From Macrosoma leucophasiata (Eukaryota > Arthropoda > Insecta > Lepidoptera > Hedylidae), in NCBI GenBank assembly GCA_036365455.1, contig JAWQUS010000027.1:20014501-20078500 (forward strand): DNA of 64,000 bases, read 5' to 3'. The translations under genes were made by a program, and so were the position numbers. The notes under the pieces are model-generated. The model searched no databases. It saw only the letters and a list, made by a program, of their open reading frames with translations, and had not been told where the DNA came from. Shown here one piece after another: positions 55,001 through 64,000 of this stretch (position 1 is the first letter of the stretch; the number at the start of each line of letters is the position of its first letter).

Positions 55001-58000
55001 CTTACCAAACTTCGGAATGAAGATAAAACAAATATCTGTTCCACATTTAAAAATATTACACCAAAATATGTAAAATCTGTAATAAACATCAATTTCAACA
55101 TTTTTTTACATAATAATTCCAACCACAAACCATTTTTTTCACTTAACTCGGCTTGGAATATCTTCAACGTGTATGCAAAATACGTGTTGTTGCTAAAATG
55201 AAGATTTTGCCGGATAGAAATATCACTTTGTACATTTTTGTGTATTTATTTTTTATTTTACTTAAATTATAATAACAAAAACACTCCAAAAACTTCTTAC
55301 GAAACCATTCTCAATTTTTTAAATGATTAAAAATTTACAAATCATAACATAAAAACTGCAATCGTGCATCTACAACCACCACCCCGAAAGATAATTTCGT
55401 AACTGGTCAAACACTTGCGTTCTGTGGGGAGGCATTATGTAATTAATTCTAAGAAACCACACTGATGGGGGTACGAAGGATAACCTAATGGGGCAATTAG
55501 TAAAACTGAGGGGTCGTTTGTCAGTCATAAAGTTTTGCAAATTACGTAATTAATGCGTTCAAATCATTTCTAAGACGGTATAGCGGTAAAGGAATTTTCT
55601 CATGCGGTCGCTAAAATTTGAAGTTTTACATATAGAATCTTATGTAGGTGGATATGTAATCTATATTCGATTGTTTTTGAAAAGTTTTCTCTGTTTTGGC
55701 TGCATTAGTTTTGATAGTTTGGAAAACCCATATTTTTTTTAACACAGAAAGTATTGTAATGGATTTCGTCAAACTAGCTTGTTTTTTTTATAAATAATTT
55801 AGCAATTTAAAAGTAAGCAATTTATATGAGGTTTGATAGACAATTTAAAAAGTCTTTATTATTGGTAATGGAATAATCAAATTATCGTAATTGTATTTAA
55901 TGAAATATTCTGTTGCAGCTTTCTTTAAATATTTCAAGGAATGCGACTCACGAAATTGTTTTTTTTTTCTATGAATTTAGAGAAAATTCGGACATACACT
56001 ACTGATAGAAACATTTACTGACTAATGTTTATTATGTTTATTTAAAAAATATCTCTTTAGTATTACGAAAACAATGACAGGTTCGAAAATTTACAAGAAT
56101 TATAATATGATTCAGGATTTAACTTGCTTATCTTAATTTAAGTAAATTGGACGAAAATCTGAGCCTAAAACTAAATTCTAACCCCATTCATAAACGTACA
56201 TTAGATACGTTTTAGCTATAGAATGCTTTGCTTTTGTCAGTTGCATTGTCAAATATGCAGGATAGAAAAAGACAAAGGAGAGTTTAGCAACACTTTAGCT
56301 AAAATACGTTTATGAATAAGGGGGTTGCACTTTTGCAAATTAAATAGGTACTTAGATCATTTACAATACCTAAGCGATTAATAAACTTTGCCCTAAGTTG
56401 TATTAACAAATATGAAAGAATATCCTTGAATTTCCTTAGGAGCTCAGATTAAAACCGCTAGATACGAGACCTGGGTTCGATTCCTAGGTTAATCAACTAT
56501 TTAGATTCCAAACCAGTTCCAGTCGACCAGTCGTTCTCTAACGAAATACATGCTGTAGGTATATTATTGCAAAAGGTTTGTATTGAAATTTTTAGTTCAT
56601 ATTTAAATGATAGAATTAAAACAATTTTATGAAAGTAATAAAGCAAATGATCTCGGTTGTATACCGGGGATGAGCTAATGAGACATTTTCATCTTGTGAA
56701 AGTAAATCAATATGACTCTCGAAGTTTGGTAATGTGCCCTGTCATTTCAACAGGCCTGCTATTACATGCAAAACAATGTAAGAAGTGAATCGTTGGTAAT
56801 AAAGTAAGCTTGGATGTTTACATTTACCTATGCTTATACCTTCGGGTATTACAGGCGTAAAGTTTCTTTGATTAAACTTTAGTAATATTGCTTCAGATTA
56901 TTATGGCGTGGTGCAGAGTTCTACGCGTATTCTTGGATTTATTCCAACTGGAAGCTAGTGGACCTACCCTGGGACAAAACCTCCACCTGGCTGCTGGCTG
57001 CTCTTGGAATGGACTTCTGCTACTACTGGATGCATAGAGCATGCCATGGTGCGTAATAATTGATAAATTTCAGCTTTTTAAAATTGGACGCGGGTTGACA
57101 GCCCTCGTACGATTTATGGCGTACAAAATATTGCTTGTACTCGTAGATATTTACTTCATGTCAGGATGCTGGGATGGATGCTTCTTTTGTAACTGTATGC
57201 TCGTTAGTCATTTCATGACATACATGAAATGACTAACGAGCATACAGTTCCCATTGATGGTATTGATGGCATTGCGCTTGCATTAATGATAATTATAAAA
57301 TTCGGAGCGTTGGGTAAGCTGCTAGAATCTAAACATCTCAGCCAGTGGGCTCGACTAGCCGTACATAATGCTGTACTTACTCCAACGCTTTTATATGGAA
57401 GCGAGAGCTGGGTATGCAGGAAAGAGCATGAAAGTAAGTTGAACGTGGTCGAGATGAGATCTTTGCGCAAGATCTGCGGTGTATCACTCACCGATCGCGT
57501 TCGTAATGAAGATGTAAGAAAGAGACTTTGTGTGAATGATAGTATCGGTGTAAAAATGAAAAAAGGCATGCTCCGTTGGTTCGGGCATATAGAAAGAATG
57601 TCGAATGAGCGAATGACTAAACAGATATACAATGCGAATGTGGATGGTTGCAGAGGCCCAGGAAGACCAAGGCTGACCTACCATGACCAAATAGGTCGAG
57701 TTCTGTCTGATGGTGGTGTCAAAAGTCTTAGGAATCGGCGTGCATGTATGAAGAGAATGATGAAGGTAGACGAGGCACGAGAGGTTTGTCAGAACCGGGA
57801 TGTCTGGCGCTCTACACTCTCTGCCTACCCCGTTAGGGACCTGGCGTGAAGATACATACATACATACATACAAAATTCTTATTCTTATTGCAATTCCTTA
57901 TATTATGTAGGTCTAAGTTGTTGTGCCTCTGTATTGAGAATTACAGGGTCAAATTAAACTACAACTAGAATGTAAGTCAACTCAACAAAGAGTATACGAG

Positions 58001-61000
58001 TACAAATACTGTAACTCAACACTAACAACGTAGTTTTAATGGTTGATGATTGGTTCTGCTATGCTTAAATGCTTGGAGTTTTCTATTTGTAAAGACCAGT
58101 ATTAGAAATTAAAGAAAAACTGGTGGTTTTTACTGGTGGTTGAGCTCCAGTGACGGAGCTCGCGGGCGTAGGCACCACCGCATTACCTAAGATACTTGCC
58201 GCTAAATGGTAGTGTTCAGCACTATCGTGTTCCGGTCAGGTGGTAATGTATGGCTCTGTAATTTCCGGCACAGAGGCATGACACCTTAGGCCTCACGGGT
58301 GGTAACGCATCTGCACTTCGACCTTGGTCTTTGTGTGGGTGGCTATAGGCTGCAGTCATCACTTAACATCAATGTGAACTGCATGCTTGTTTGCCACTCG
58401 ATTACATAAAAAAAAAATGGAAAAAAAATTGGAAAGAAAAATTTGACTTCGGACAGGAATTGAACCTGCGACCTCAACAAAACCAGTCCTCGGTAGCTTA
58501 GTGATGAAGTGGCTGGACTGGTTATCCTGAAGACGTAGGTTCAATTCCTGTCCGAAGTAGATTTTTTCTTTAATTTCTAAAGTTCACTCGTAAAAAATAA
58601 AATATTAAAAGATCAGTATTTATTAAATTAAGTACCATCAATGAAAACAGCATACGTATTTGCCAATGTATAGTAACAGAATTGTTATAAATTGACTCGC
58701 TTAAAACACAAAGATATCTTTTTAGACTGTTACCATCGGTTGCATTACAGAGATTCATATCCTATGGGCACAGCATCAGGTTCACCATACGTCTGAAGAC
58801 TTCAACATGGGTGTGGGCATTAGACAGTCAGCTTTGCAAGGATGGTGTGGATTTGTAAGTGTTCTTAAATTTGAGTAAGAACGTATCGATTTTTAGATCT
58901 TAGAAAGTAACATAGAGAACGTTTTCAATTATTAAACTTTGATGTTTGTGATGATTGTAAATTACTTTAATGAAGTGTGAAAACACTAAATATTTTATTT
59001 TTTAAAGAAAAATGGAAAGAAAAATTTGACTTCAGGTGAGACTCGAACTCGCGGCCTACTGGGAATCTAGTCCAGCCGCTCTTCCAATTGAGCTACTGAA
59101 GTCCTGCCCGATTTGTCAAATCTTTCCTTCACATCTATTGCATTGCTTTATGGTAGCAACAGCGCCATCCATTACCAACTATGCTAGTTAGGCAACTAAA
59201 TATTTGCTAACGATCATACATGATTTACCACTTGTTCTTGATCTTGAGCTAGAGTTCCATCTCTGTTAGTAGATGATAGTTTTCTTTTGAATTATTAATT
59301 ACTCAAGCGCTTACGGGTGCTCTACTTCTCAAAAAAAATAGTAGACTTTATTTTAGACTAGCTGTTTCCCAACGACTTTATTTGTGCGCTTTTTAATGGC
59401 ACAACAAGTAGACTACTTTATTTATCTATAGGGCTTAAACTACTTTAGTATTTAATTTCGTCAAAATCGTTTCAACCGTAATATTCAAACTGACACACAC
59501 TTTCGCATTACACTAATTTATCTAAGTAGGGATGAGTTAACTCCTTAAAAATAAAAGTGTTACCTTATGGTCAGTTTTAAATAAGATCGATGTTGTTTTT
59601 TTTTATCTGGTTTTTAATTACACTACAGTTGAAGCTTTAGTAAGGAATCTGCGTTTATGAGTAACCGCCAAGTTAAAATGGAGTTCTGAAACTTTTACCG
59701 ATTTAAACTAAACTTAAGGTTCTGAAAGAACTGTAGCTTTATAATAAAGTCTAAGATTAATAACAGACTTTCGTCTTAAGATGAAAACTGAATTCGATGA
59801 TTAAATGCGGAAAAAAAATAGGACATTATAAAATTTAATTGTTTGTAGTTTCCCTGGCGATTAATTGACATTGGACAAGTTCAAATGTATATTATTTATA
59901 AACGTAGTTATTATTATAAACGTATTTCGCATCACCTATATCTGCTTATATCTGGTCACAAGGATGAACTTGCTAAGTATGTCTTCAATTGCAGATCTTC
60001 TACCTGCCGCTAGCACTGGTGATCCCACCTTCTCAGTTCGTGGTGCACCATCAGTTCAGCTATCTCTACATGTTCTGGATCCACACGGAGGCTGTAAAGA
60101 GCCTTGGTCCATTGGAGTACGTGCTCAACACACCCAGCCATCACAGAATTCATCACGGTAAGGCGTTTTGGTTTACTTTGACTATAGACTGTTACGGAAA
60201 GCAGATTTACAGTGCTTTAATCATAGATATATTGTGATTAGATTACTCATTTAAAGATGGTACTGCTCCAATCTAAGTGCTGGTGTTTGCATCGCCGCAT
60301 AATATACTTTATGGAGCTAAATTTTGGTATTGTTTTACTGATAACCATAGATTAATAAGGGCTGACATGAATTGATTATTGAGATTTTTTAAACATTTTG
60401 AACGTTCATACAGATTAACTGTTGTAGATTAGGATCCCACTGCAGAATCTTTTCGTTCATCCAGATATGCTGCAAACTTAATTTTTACGCATATTTATAA
60501 TCTAGAGAATATATATCCACATAGTTACCTTTAAAAATTTGGCCGCCTATATTTTTTTTAACAGCCAGCCACTCTTCTTTGCGGTTGATTTAATTTGGCT
60601 CCCGTATATCATAATAATAAGAAACAAATAGCTTTAATGTGATACATAAATAAAACGTTGTACGTTATGGACGTAAAAAAATGTAGGGGCGGCCAAGTGC
60701 GCAGCGACAGCCGTGATTTTTCAGAGTGTTTATTATAGGTACATATTGCCGTGAATTGGACGATATTTTATTGAAAAAAAAAACAAAAAAAAAATCATTA
60801 AAAAAAAAAAAACATAAAAACAGCAGCCATTTTTTGATAGGCAACCTAGTAGATATATTATTTTATTCTCTCGATTATAAATATGCGTAAAAATTAGGTT
60901 TACAGCATATCTGGATTAACGAAATGATTCTGCAGTGGGATCCTAACCTATTGTTCTCTGTTACAAATAATAAATATAAAATTTGCCCATCAGGCAGCAA

Positions 61001-63103
61001 CCCGTTCTGCATCGACGTGAACTATGGCGGCGTGCTCATTATCTGGGACAAGCTGTTCGGCACCTTCCGGGCTGAGAAGGAAACCGACCGCATTGTTTAC
61101 GGTCTAATCTACAACCAGCCGTCATTCAACCCTCTACATTTGCAGGTACTTTGGCAATTTACTACCAGAACGTAATTACACTATCTGTCTCTGAAAGTTT
61201 AGGTAGGTTAGAGTTTTTACGCAGGTAATAAATGAATGCGTAAAATGCAAATCGGAACCGGAACGTAGCAGGAGTGGCCAATAGTATCTGTACGTGATAT
61301 TGGAGTTTATTCAATTCCAATATCTTCATGGTGGTGGAGCTCTAGTGGCGGAGCTCGCGGAAGTAAGCACCACTGAATTACCTCTATCTGCCGCCAAATG
61401 GTAGTGTTCAGCACTATCGTGTTCCGGTTAAATGGTAATTTGTATGGCCCCGTAATATCTATCATAGAGACATAACAACTTAGGTTTCAGTGGTGGCAAG
61501 GCATCTGCATTTTGACCTCTGTTTTTTCTGTAGACGTCTATAAGCTGTAGTAATCGCTTAACATCAATGTGAGCTGCAATCTTGTTTGACACCTGCCTCA
61601 AAAAAAAACAACTTTGAAATATTATAATGAACTTGAAACTGAAACACAGGCTTGTTCTTGACTAAATTTGTTATTAACTTACATACAATTTTTTTTTTAA
61701 ATAGCTGCTAAAGAACCTCACCTCTCCAAATAAAAGCACTTAGAAACGAAATTAATTACGCATAAAAAAATCCTGATTTACATTCCTGTGTTTTTAAATC
61801 ACTTGACCTTTGCCTGAACATGCCTAATTAATATGTTTAAGAAGCTCAAAAATGTCCAAGACCCGGTATATTTTTCTGTTGGTAAAATTGAAATACAAAT
61901 GTTTTATTTAGCGAAGCTTTTAATATAAATAGAAGACGTCCTTGTCCCTAGAGGGTAAAGCAGGTGAAAATAAACACAAGTTTACTGTTACGGTTCTACT
62001 CAAACGAAAAACAAAAAAAGACCAAATTGTTTAGACGTTCCAATTTTACTTAAAATATCTTTTAAGGGATAAATAAAAAATAATTGGAGATTGGGTGCTA
62101 TGGAAAGCTTCTTATCTGTCTTCTTGTGCAAAAAGTATCTTAATTAGTTTTATCTATCTCTGATTAAACATGTTACCTAGGTCTTTTATTTTCACAACAG
62201 TATGGCTTGTGTATACCCATAAATTGCGATTAGGCAATTGGTAAAAGTCAGACCTGTTTCCAAAAAATGGAAATTTAAATTTCTGTGGGTTTACCCATAA
62301 ATTCAGTAAACCCGTACCAATGTGGCTTACATTAATAAAAAGTTTGAAGGATTGATATTATATTATAGAAATATACATACCTACTGAAGTAATCAAGCAT
62401 GTTGTAGGTACCACGGGGAGGGAACCTGGTGATATGTAATACCTACCTATGTTAGACACCAGCTTCCCACAATATTGTACTTAAGTTACTCAGTAACTGC
62501 TATGTACCTATCTTTATATAACATACCTACTAAGTGTCACATGTTTTTATTGTGGGACGAAATAAACGATATTTGTGTTGTATTTGTATGCTGTTGCTAG
62601 TTGAATCCGATGTTATTATTATAATTTAACAATTTTCAGACCTTTTACACTCGTTACGTGGTGCAGCGTTTCAACGAGTACACCCTGTGGTCCCACAAAC
62701 TGAACGCAGTCTTCAACATGCCCAGCTGGAAGCCAGTTAACAGCGTCCGTTTCAAGGACCTGCCTGAAGACGTAAGTATCTAAATTGATTAAATTTATTG
62801 ATTAGTAGTACTACACTTATGCTTAGCCTAAGAAAGTCATTATATGACCAATAACCGAAGTAAGTAGTGACGTCTCACTGTAACTTCTTTTAAGAATGCC
62901 AAGTGTAAGAGCTCAAAGGCACCACCTCATTACCTAACTTAAAAAATCATGCCCATTCTATTGTGAAACATATCTTCTTTCAGCCGGCCATCCACACCAG
63001 AGTGAAGTACGATGTGGTCCTGCCGACTTGGTGCAGTGCTTACCTGATCAGCCACTACGGCCTGGTGCTGTACGGATTCCATCAGCTTTTCCTCAGACAC
63101 TTG
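48937..63103 (+). CDS. AGMO: Alkylglycerol monooxygenase, partial (3' end outside window)
   Basis: The enzyme cleaves the ether bond of alkylglycerols using tetrahydrobiopterin, O2 and a di-iron centre in the ER membrane (established for vertebrate AGMO/TMEM195). Eight exons join in phase with GT-AG introns: 48,937-49,077, 49,860-49,987, 56,897-57,048, 58,751-58,854, 59,995-60,157, 60,994-61,145, 62,640-62,771 and 62,984-63,103. They give 364 codons without a stop; human AGMO is 445 residues, so about 80 remain beyond base 64,000. Diagnostic features are a hydrophobic segment at residues about 49-60, histidine clusters HRACH (136-140), HQVHH (149-153) and HHRIHH (224-229), the WIHTE motif (203-207) and GGVLIIWDKLFGTF near 241-254. 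This is the fatty-acid-hydroxylase-superfamily layout. The start is chosen because the TATA/initiator lies just upstream and no earlier in-frame ATG is needed. Intron 2 is 6.9 kb and repeat-laden. No lesion was seen. Confidence 0.93.
49860..49987 (+). CDS. AGMO: AGMO exon 2 (residues 48-90)
   Basis: Acceptor TTATTTCAG. Encodes the first membrane segment (SWPYFFMFMLLEHIVLKL) and the SDGITSISNG block (human DALTSISAG). Donor AAG|GTATGT; two bases of codon 90 remain. Confidence 0.9.
50036..50655. mobile_element. SINE-C fold-back pair split by SINE-A (AGMO intron 2)
   Basis: The left head GAAAGGTGTAGTGGTAGGG and a right head read on the minus strand (TTTCGTAGTAGCAAGCCAC, GGGTTCGATTCG) face each other, as at 19,855. 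SINE-A 50,124-50,411 sits inside. Confidence 0.55.
50124..50411 (-). repeat. SINE-A, full length (AGMO intron 2)
   Basis: T-run to CTACCACGAGTAAA. Confidence 0.9.
50750..50960 (+). repeat. SINE-C copy (AGMO intron 2)
   Basis: AGTAGCAGGCCATTTCTACT head, CTGGGTTTACTCCCC, then TTTGGTAATGTACTTGGTG body. Confidence 0.55.
51212..51378. mobile_element. Palindromic GC-rich MITE-like element, copy 2 (AGMO intron 2)
   Basis: Same 15-bp inverted ends (51,214-51,228 and 51,346-51,360) and right extension as the copy at 27,249, with a 6-bp internal deletion and few substitutions. Confidence 0.8.
51379..52726. other. AGMO intron 2, mostly unique
   Basis: A/T-rich. Holds TGCTGCCATCTA (52,321) and AGCGCCATCTA (52,479) motifs. 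No exon recognised. Confidence 0.4.
52727..52975 (-). repeat. SINE-A, strongly diverged (AGMO intron 2)
   Basis: AACAAAAACATACAGCTCAC to CTCTGGCACCAGTAAA; the oldest-looking copy here. Confidence 0.7.
53565..53710 (+). repeat. Intronic direct repeat, copy 1
   Basis: Shares TATCGATA-TGACCG, TTGCCGGTTACCGG and CGACAAACC in order with 54,325-54,475. Contains the near-palindrome CCGGTTACCGGTTGCCGG. Confidence 0.5.
53787..54161 (-). mobile_element. SINE-B, full length (AGMO intron 2)
   Basis: Complete antisense copy: (TAA)n tail at the left, GCGCGCTTC head at 54,153-54,161. Flanking ATTTTTT on both sides is a probable target-site duplication. Confidence 0.9.
54325..54475 (+). repeat. Intronic direct repeat, copy 2
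   Basis: Second, diverged copy of 53,565; the two flank a SINE-B. Confidence 0.5.
54476..56449. other. AGMO intron 2, mostly unique
   Basis: About 2 kb, A/T-rich, without recognised repeat or exon. Short open frames at 54,767 and 54,955 have no family features. Confidence 0.4.
56450..56870 (+). repeat. SINE-C copy (end of AGMO intron 2)
   Basis: B-box GGGTTCGATTCC at about 56,471 and body CTCGAAGTTTGGTAATGTGC to TTCGGGTATTACAGGCG, ending 27 bp before exon 3. Confidence 0.65.
56897..57048 (+). CDS. AGMO: AGMO exon 3 (residues 90-141)
   Basis: Acceptor TTGCTTCAG. Encodes the WRGAEFYAYSWIY region, DLPWDKTSTW, and ends in the first histidine cluster, DFCYYWMHRACH. Donor ATG|GTGCGT. Confidence 0.92.
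57191..57249. repeat. Perfect 26-bp inverted repeat (AGMO intron 3)
   Basis: Left arm 57,191-57,216 (AACTGTATGCTCGTTAGTCA...) and right arm 57,224-57,249 are exact reverse complements around a 7-base spacer GACATAC. The right arm continues into CCCATTGATGG, similar to the SINE-A tail region. Confidence 0.95.
57304..57871 (+). mobile_element. 5'-truncated RTE LINE (AGMO intron 3)
   Basis: Last 190 or so codons of the same RTE family, starting at GALGKLLESKHLS, frame open to GCGTGA at 57,849, then (CATA)n. A target-site duplication AAAATTC is at 57,297-57,303 and 57,872-57,878. It is in the same orientation as AGMO. Confidence 0.9.
57872..58131. other. AGMO intron 3 spacer
   Basis: Contains a SINE-A scrap at 57,909-57,950 (GGTCTAAGTTGTTGTGCCTC to ATTACAGGGTC) that also ends at the recurrent break site. 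Confidence 0.5.
58132..58417 (+). repeat. SINE-A, full length (AGMO intron 3)
   Basis: ACTGGTGGTTGAGCTCC to a long A-run. Confidence 0.9.
58418..58575. mobile_element. Fold-back element with tRNA-like ends (AGMO intron 3)
   Basis: The left end reads GACTTCGGACAGGAATTGAACC; the right end reads GGTTCAATTCCTGTCCGAAGT. They are inverted over about 24 bp plus flanking AAAGAAAAAT/ATTTTTTCTTT. The right side (58,496-58,560) forms a tRNA-like unit: TAGCTTAGTGATGAAGTGG, a T-arm GTAGG-TTCAATT-CCTGT and a partly paired acceptor. It sits at the A-tail of a SINE-A. Confidence 0.65.
58751..58854 (+). CDS. AGMO: AGMO exon 4 (residues 141-175)
   Basis: Acceptor CATTACAG. Carries the second cluster AQHQVHHTSEDFN and the IRQSALQ block (human LRQSVLQ). 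Donor TTT|GTAAGT. Confidence 0.92.
58985..59205 (-). mobile_element. tRNA-like element (AGMO intron 4)
   Basis: Reversed copy of 24,430-24,640. On the minus strand ACTTCAG-TA-GCTC...GAGC... ends in CTGAAGT-C, giving a perfect 7-bp acceptor stem, a 4-bp D-stem and a 4-of-5-bp T-stem, then AATTTTTC. The anticodon-type loop has 9 nt. The left inverted end of the 24.35-kb copy is absent here. Confidence 0.65.
59358..59530 (-). mobile_element. Helitron-like element (AGMO intron 4)
   Basis: Opens CTAGCTGTTTCCCAACG (reversed 3' end), then CGTCAAAATCGTTTCAACCG to CTAATTTATCTAAGTAGGG; diverged. Confidence 0.5.
59995..60157 (+). CDS. AGMO: AGMO exon 5 (residues 176-230)
   Basis: Acceptor TTCAATTGCAG. 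Hydrophobic FYLPLALVIPPSQF, then FWIHTEAVKSLGPLE and the third cluster NTPSHHRIHH. Donor ACG|GTAAGG. Confidence 0.93.
60429..60946. mobile_element. MITE-like element with about 85-bp inverted ends (AGMO intron 5)
   Basis: TTAGGATCCCACTGCAGAATC at the left is mirrored by GATTCTGCAGTGGGATCCTAA at the right. The similarity continues through CCAGATATGCTG and TTTTTACGCATATTTATAATC to about 85 bp per arm. The interior is A-rich and ORF-free. It ends 48 bp before exon 6. Confidence 0.8.
60994..61145 (+). CDS. AGMO: AGMO exon 6 (residues 230-280)
   Basis: Acceptor CCCATCAG. NPFCIDVNYGGVLIIWDK and TDRIVYGL match the human block NRYCIDKNYAGVLIIWDK. Donor CAG|GTACTT. A 0.5-kb fold-back element ends about 50 bp upstream. 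Confidence 0.93.
61329..61608 (+). repeat. SINE-A, second subfamily, full length (AGMO intron 6)
   Basis: TGGTGGTGGAGCTCTAG to CTGCCTCAAAAAAAAA. Confidence 0.88.
61609..62639. other. AGMO intron 6, unique-looking
   Basis: A/T-rich; nothing recognised. Confidence 0.35.
62640..62771 (+). CDS. AGMO: AGMO exon 7 (residues 281-324)
   Basis: Acceptor AATTTTCAG. TFYTRYVVQRFNEYTLWSHK, then MPSWKPVNSVRFKDLPED. Less conserved than the catalytic part. Donor GAC|GTAAGT. Confidence 0.88.
62984..63103 (+). CDS. AGMO: AGMO exon 8 (residues 325-364)
   Basis: Acceptor CTTCTTTCAG. KYDVVLPTWCSAYLISHYGL contains the start of a C-terminal membrane segment. Donor TTG|GTAAGC, phase 0. The next exon is outside the window. 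Confidence 0.88.
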
Positions 63104-63189
63104 GTAAGCGCTTTATTTTGTAAGGTAGTAAGACGTTCGTTACGTACATTATTATCTGAAGTAAAATTAAATTTCATTCATCGTTTAAA

Positions 63190-63440
63190 TTTGTGATGTA
63201 ACGTTACGTCTGTAATCCCTGAAGGGGCAGGCAGAAGCAAGGGCGAACACTGGGAATTGCCCAGAATATGGGTAATTCCCAACAGCATCAGAGATAAAGT
63301 ATATGGATGAACTTTATCTCTGATAGCCCCCCTCCCCCTGGATCATCACGATTAGCCGGTTACATTTTATTCCATGGAATAAGTGGCGAGCTTAAAGACA
63401 TCTCCTGGGACATTACTGAGTTCGGAGGATTGTACTGGGA
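63190..63440 (+). repeat. SINE-C remnant (AGMO intron 8)
   Basis: CTGAAGGGGCAGGCAGAAGC, CATGGAATAAGTGGCGAGC and GGGACATTACTGAGTTCGG match the SINE-C body in parts; order is rearranged. Confidence 0.45.
63287..63324. repeat. Perfect 14-bp hairpin
   Basis: ATCAGAGATAAAGT and ACTTTATCTCTGAT around a 10-base loop. Confidence 0.9.
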
Positions 63441-63470
63441 AACGATAATCTCTATAACACTAATTCCTGT

Positions 63471-63513
63471 CCAAATCCAGGATCTAATTGATACATTTGG
63501 ATCCTGGATTTGG
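63471..63513. repeat. Perfect 14-bp hairpin
   Basis: CCAAATCCAGGATC (63,471-63,484) and GATCCTGGATTTGG (63,500-63,513). Confidence 0.9.
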
Positions 63514-63691
63514 TCTAGAGTATTAGCCTACCGCCTAAGTATTAGCCTAGAGATTGAATTTTAAAAATAAATAGCGGCTTGTCCCGGCTTCGGCAGGGAT
63601 GCAAAGAATGTAATATGCCTATGTAGAATGAAGATGCAGCTTTCTAATGGTGAAAGAATTTTTGAAAACAGTCCTTTAGTTTTGGGTGAAA

Positions 63692-63974
63692 ATTTTTATG
63701 TTATGGAAGTGGCAAACAAGCATGCAGTTCACATTGATGTTAAGTGATGACTGCAGCCTATAGACACCCACGCAAAGATCGAGGGCAAAATGCAGATGCG
63801 TTACCACTCCTGAGGCCTAAGGTGTTATGCCTCTGTGCCGGAAATTACAGGGCCGTACATTACCACCTGACCGGAACACGATAGTGCTGAACACTACCAT
63901 TTAGCGGCAAGTATATTAGGTAATGCGGTGGTGCCTACGCCCGCGAGCTCCATCACTGGTGCTCTACCACCAGT
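63692..63974 (-). repeat. SINE-A, full length (AGMO intron 8)
   Basis: T-run to CTCTACCACCAGTTAAG; close to the window consensus. Confidence 0.9.
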
Positions 63975-64000
63975 TAAGATTTAAGTTAAGATTTTCTCCT

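Noticed and set aside
57041..57232. 63-codon plus-strand frame starting in AGMO exon 3
   Set aside because: Its ATG overlaps the exon end in another frame and it reads into the intron.
63307..63564. 85-codon frame after exon 8 as AGMO exon 9
   Set aside because: Its residues do not resemble the AGMO C-terminus and it overlaps a SINE-C remnant and two hairpins.

Overview
The window is nuclear DNA from a lepidopteran (moth or butterfly). The evidence is: one spliced animal gene with GT-AG introns; low GC; several hundred-base repeats of the kind that saturate lepidopteran genomes (metulj-like SINEs, tRNA-headed SINEs, Helitron-like elements ending in CTAG, RTE-type LINEs with CATA tails); and mariner, hAT and PIF/Harbinger DNA transposons. 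I saw no prokaryotic, organellar or viral coding block.

Layout. Bases 1-48,880 hold no host gene that I can support. They are a thick layer of mobile elements: a decayed LINE reading frame at the left edge, about 35 copies of one SINE (called SINE-A here) across the whole window, at least eight copies of a second SINE (SINE-B, tRNA-like head, ATT-repeat tail), a 15-bp minisatellite (11.26-11.80 kb), an internally deleted mariner (15.2 kb) and a near full-length mariner (30.2-31.8 kb) that carries a SINE-B and has lost a catalytic Asp, and a PIF/Harbinger remnant nested inside another (34.0-35.2 kb). RTE LINE 3' ends lie at 18.4, 27.8 and 57.3 kb with clear target-site duplications. Decayed Jockey/CR1-like LINE ends lie at 9.9, 16.5, 22.5 and 37.2 kb. 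Bases 45.2-47.4 kb are the quietest intergenic stretch.

The only well-supported host gene starts at 48,937 on the + strand and runs off the right edge. Eight exons give 364 continuous codons of an alkylglycerol monooxygenase (AGMO/TMEM195 type), a membrane di-iron fatty-acid-hydroxylase-superfamily enzyme, with its histidine clusters intact. A TATA box and an initiator lie 20-55 bases upstream of the ATG. The last roughly 80 codons lie beyond base 64,000. Its 6.9-kb second intron and later introns have received the same SINE, RTE and fold-back elements as the flank.

Most unusual: (1) elements with tRNA-like sequence at both ends in inverted orientation (19.9, 24.4, 50.0-50.7, 58.4 kb); (2) two independent SINE-B insertions at the same internal position of SINE-A; (3) the nested Harbinger pair; (4) a GC-rich palindromic element present twice (27.25 and 51.21 kb); (5) long perfect inverted repeats inside AGMO introns; (6) CTCF-like motifs, including a degenerate triplet about 1.3 kb upstream of the AGMO promoter. 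All boundaries were read by eye. Divergent repeat ends may be off by several bases.
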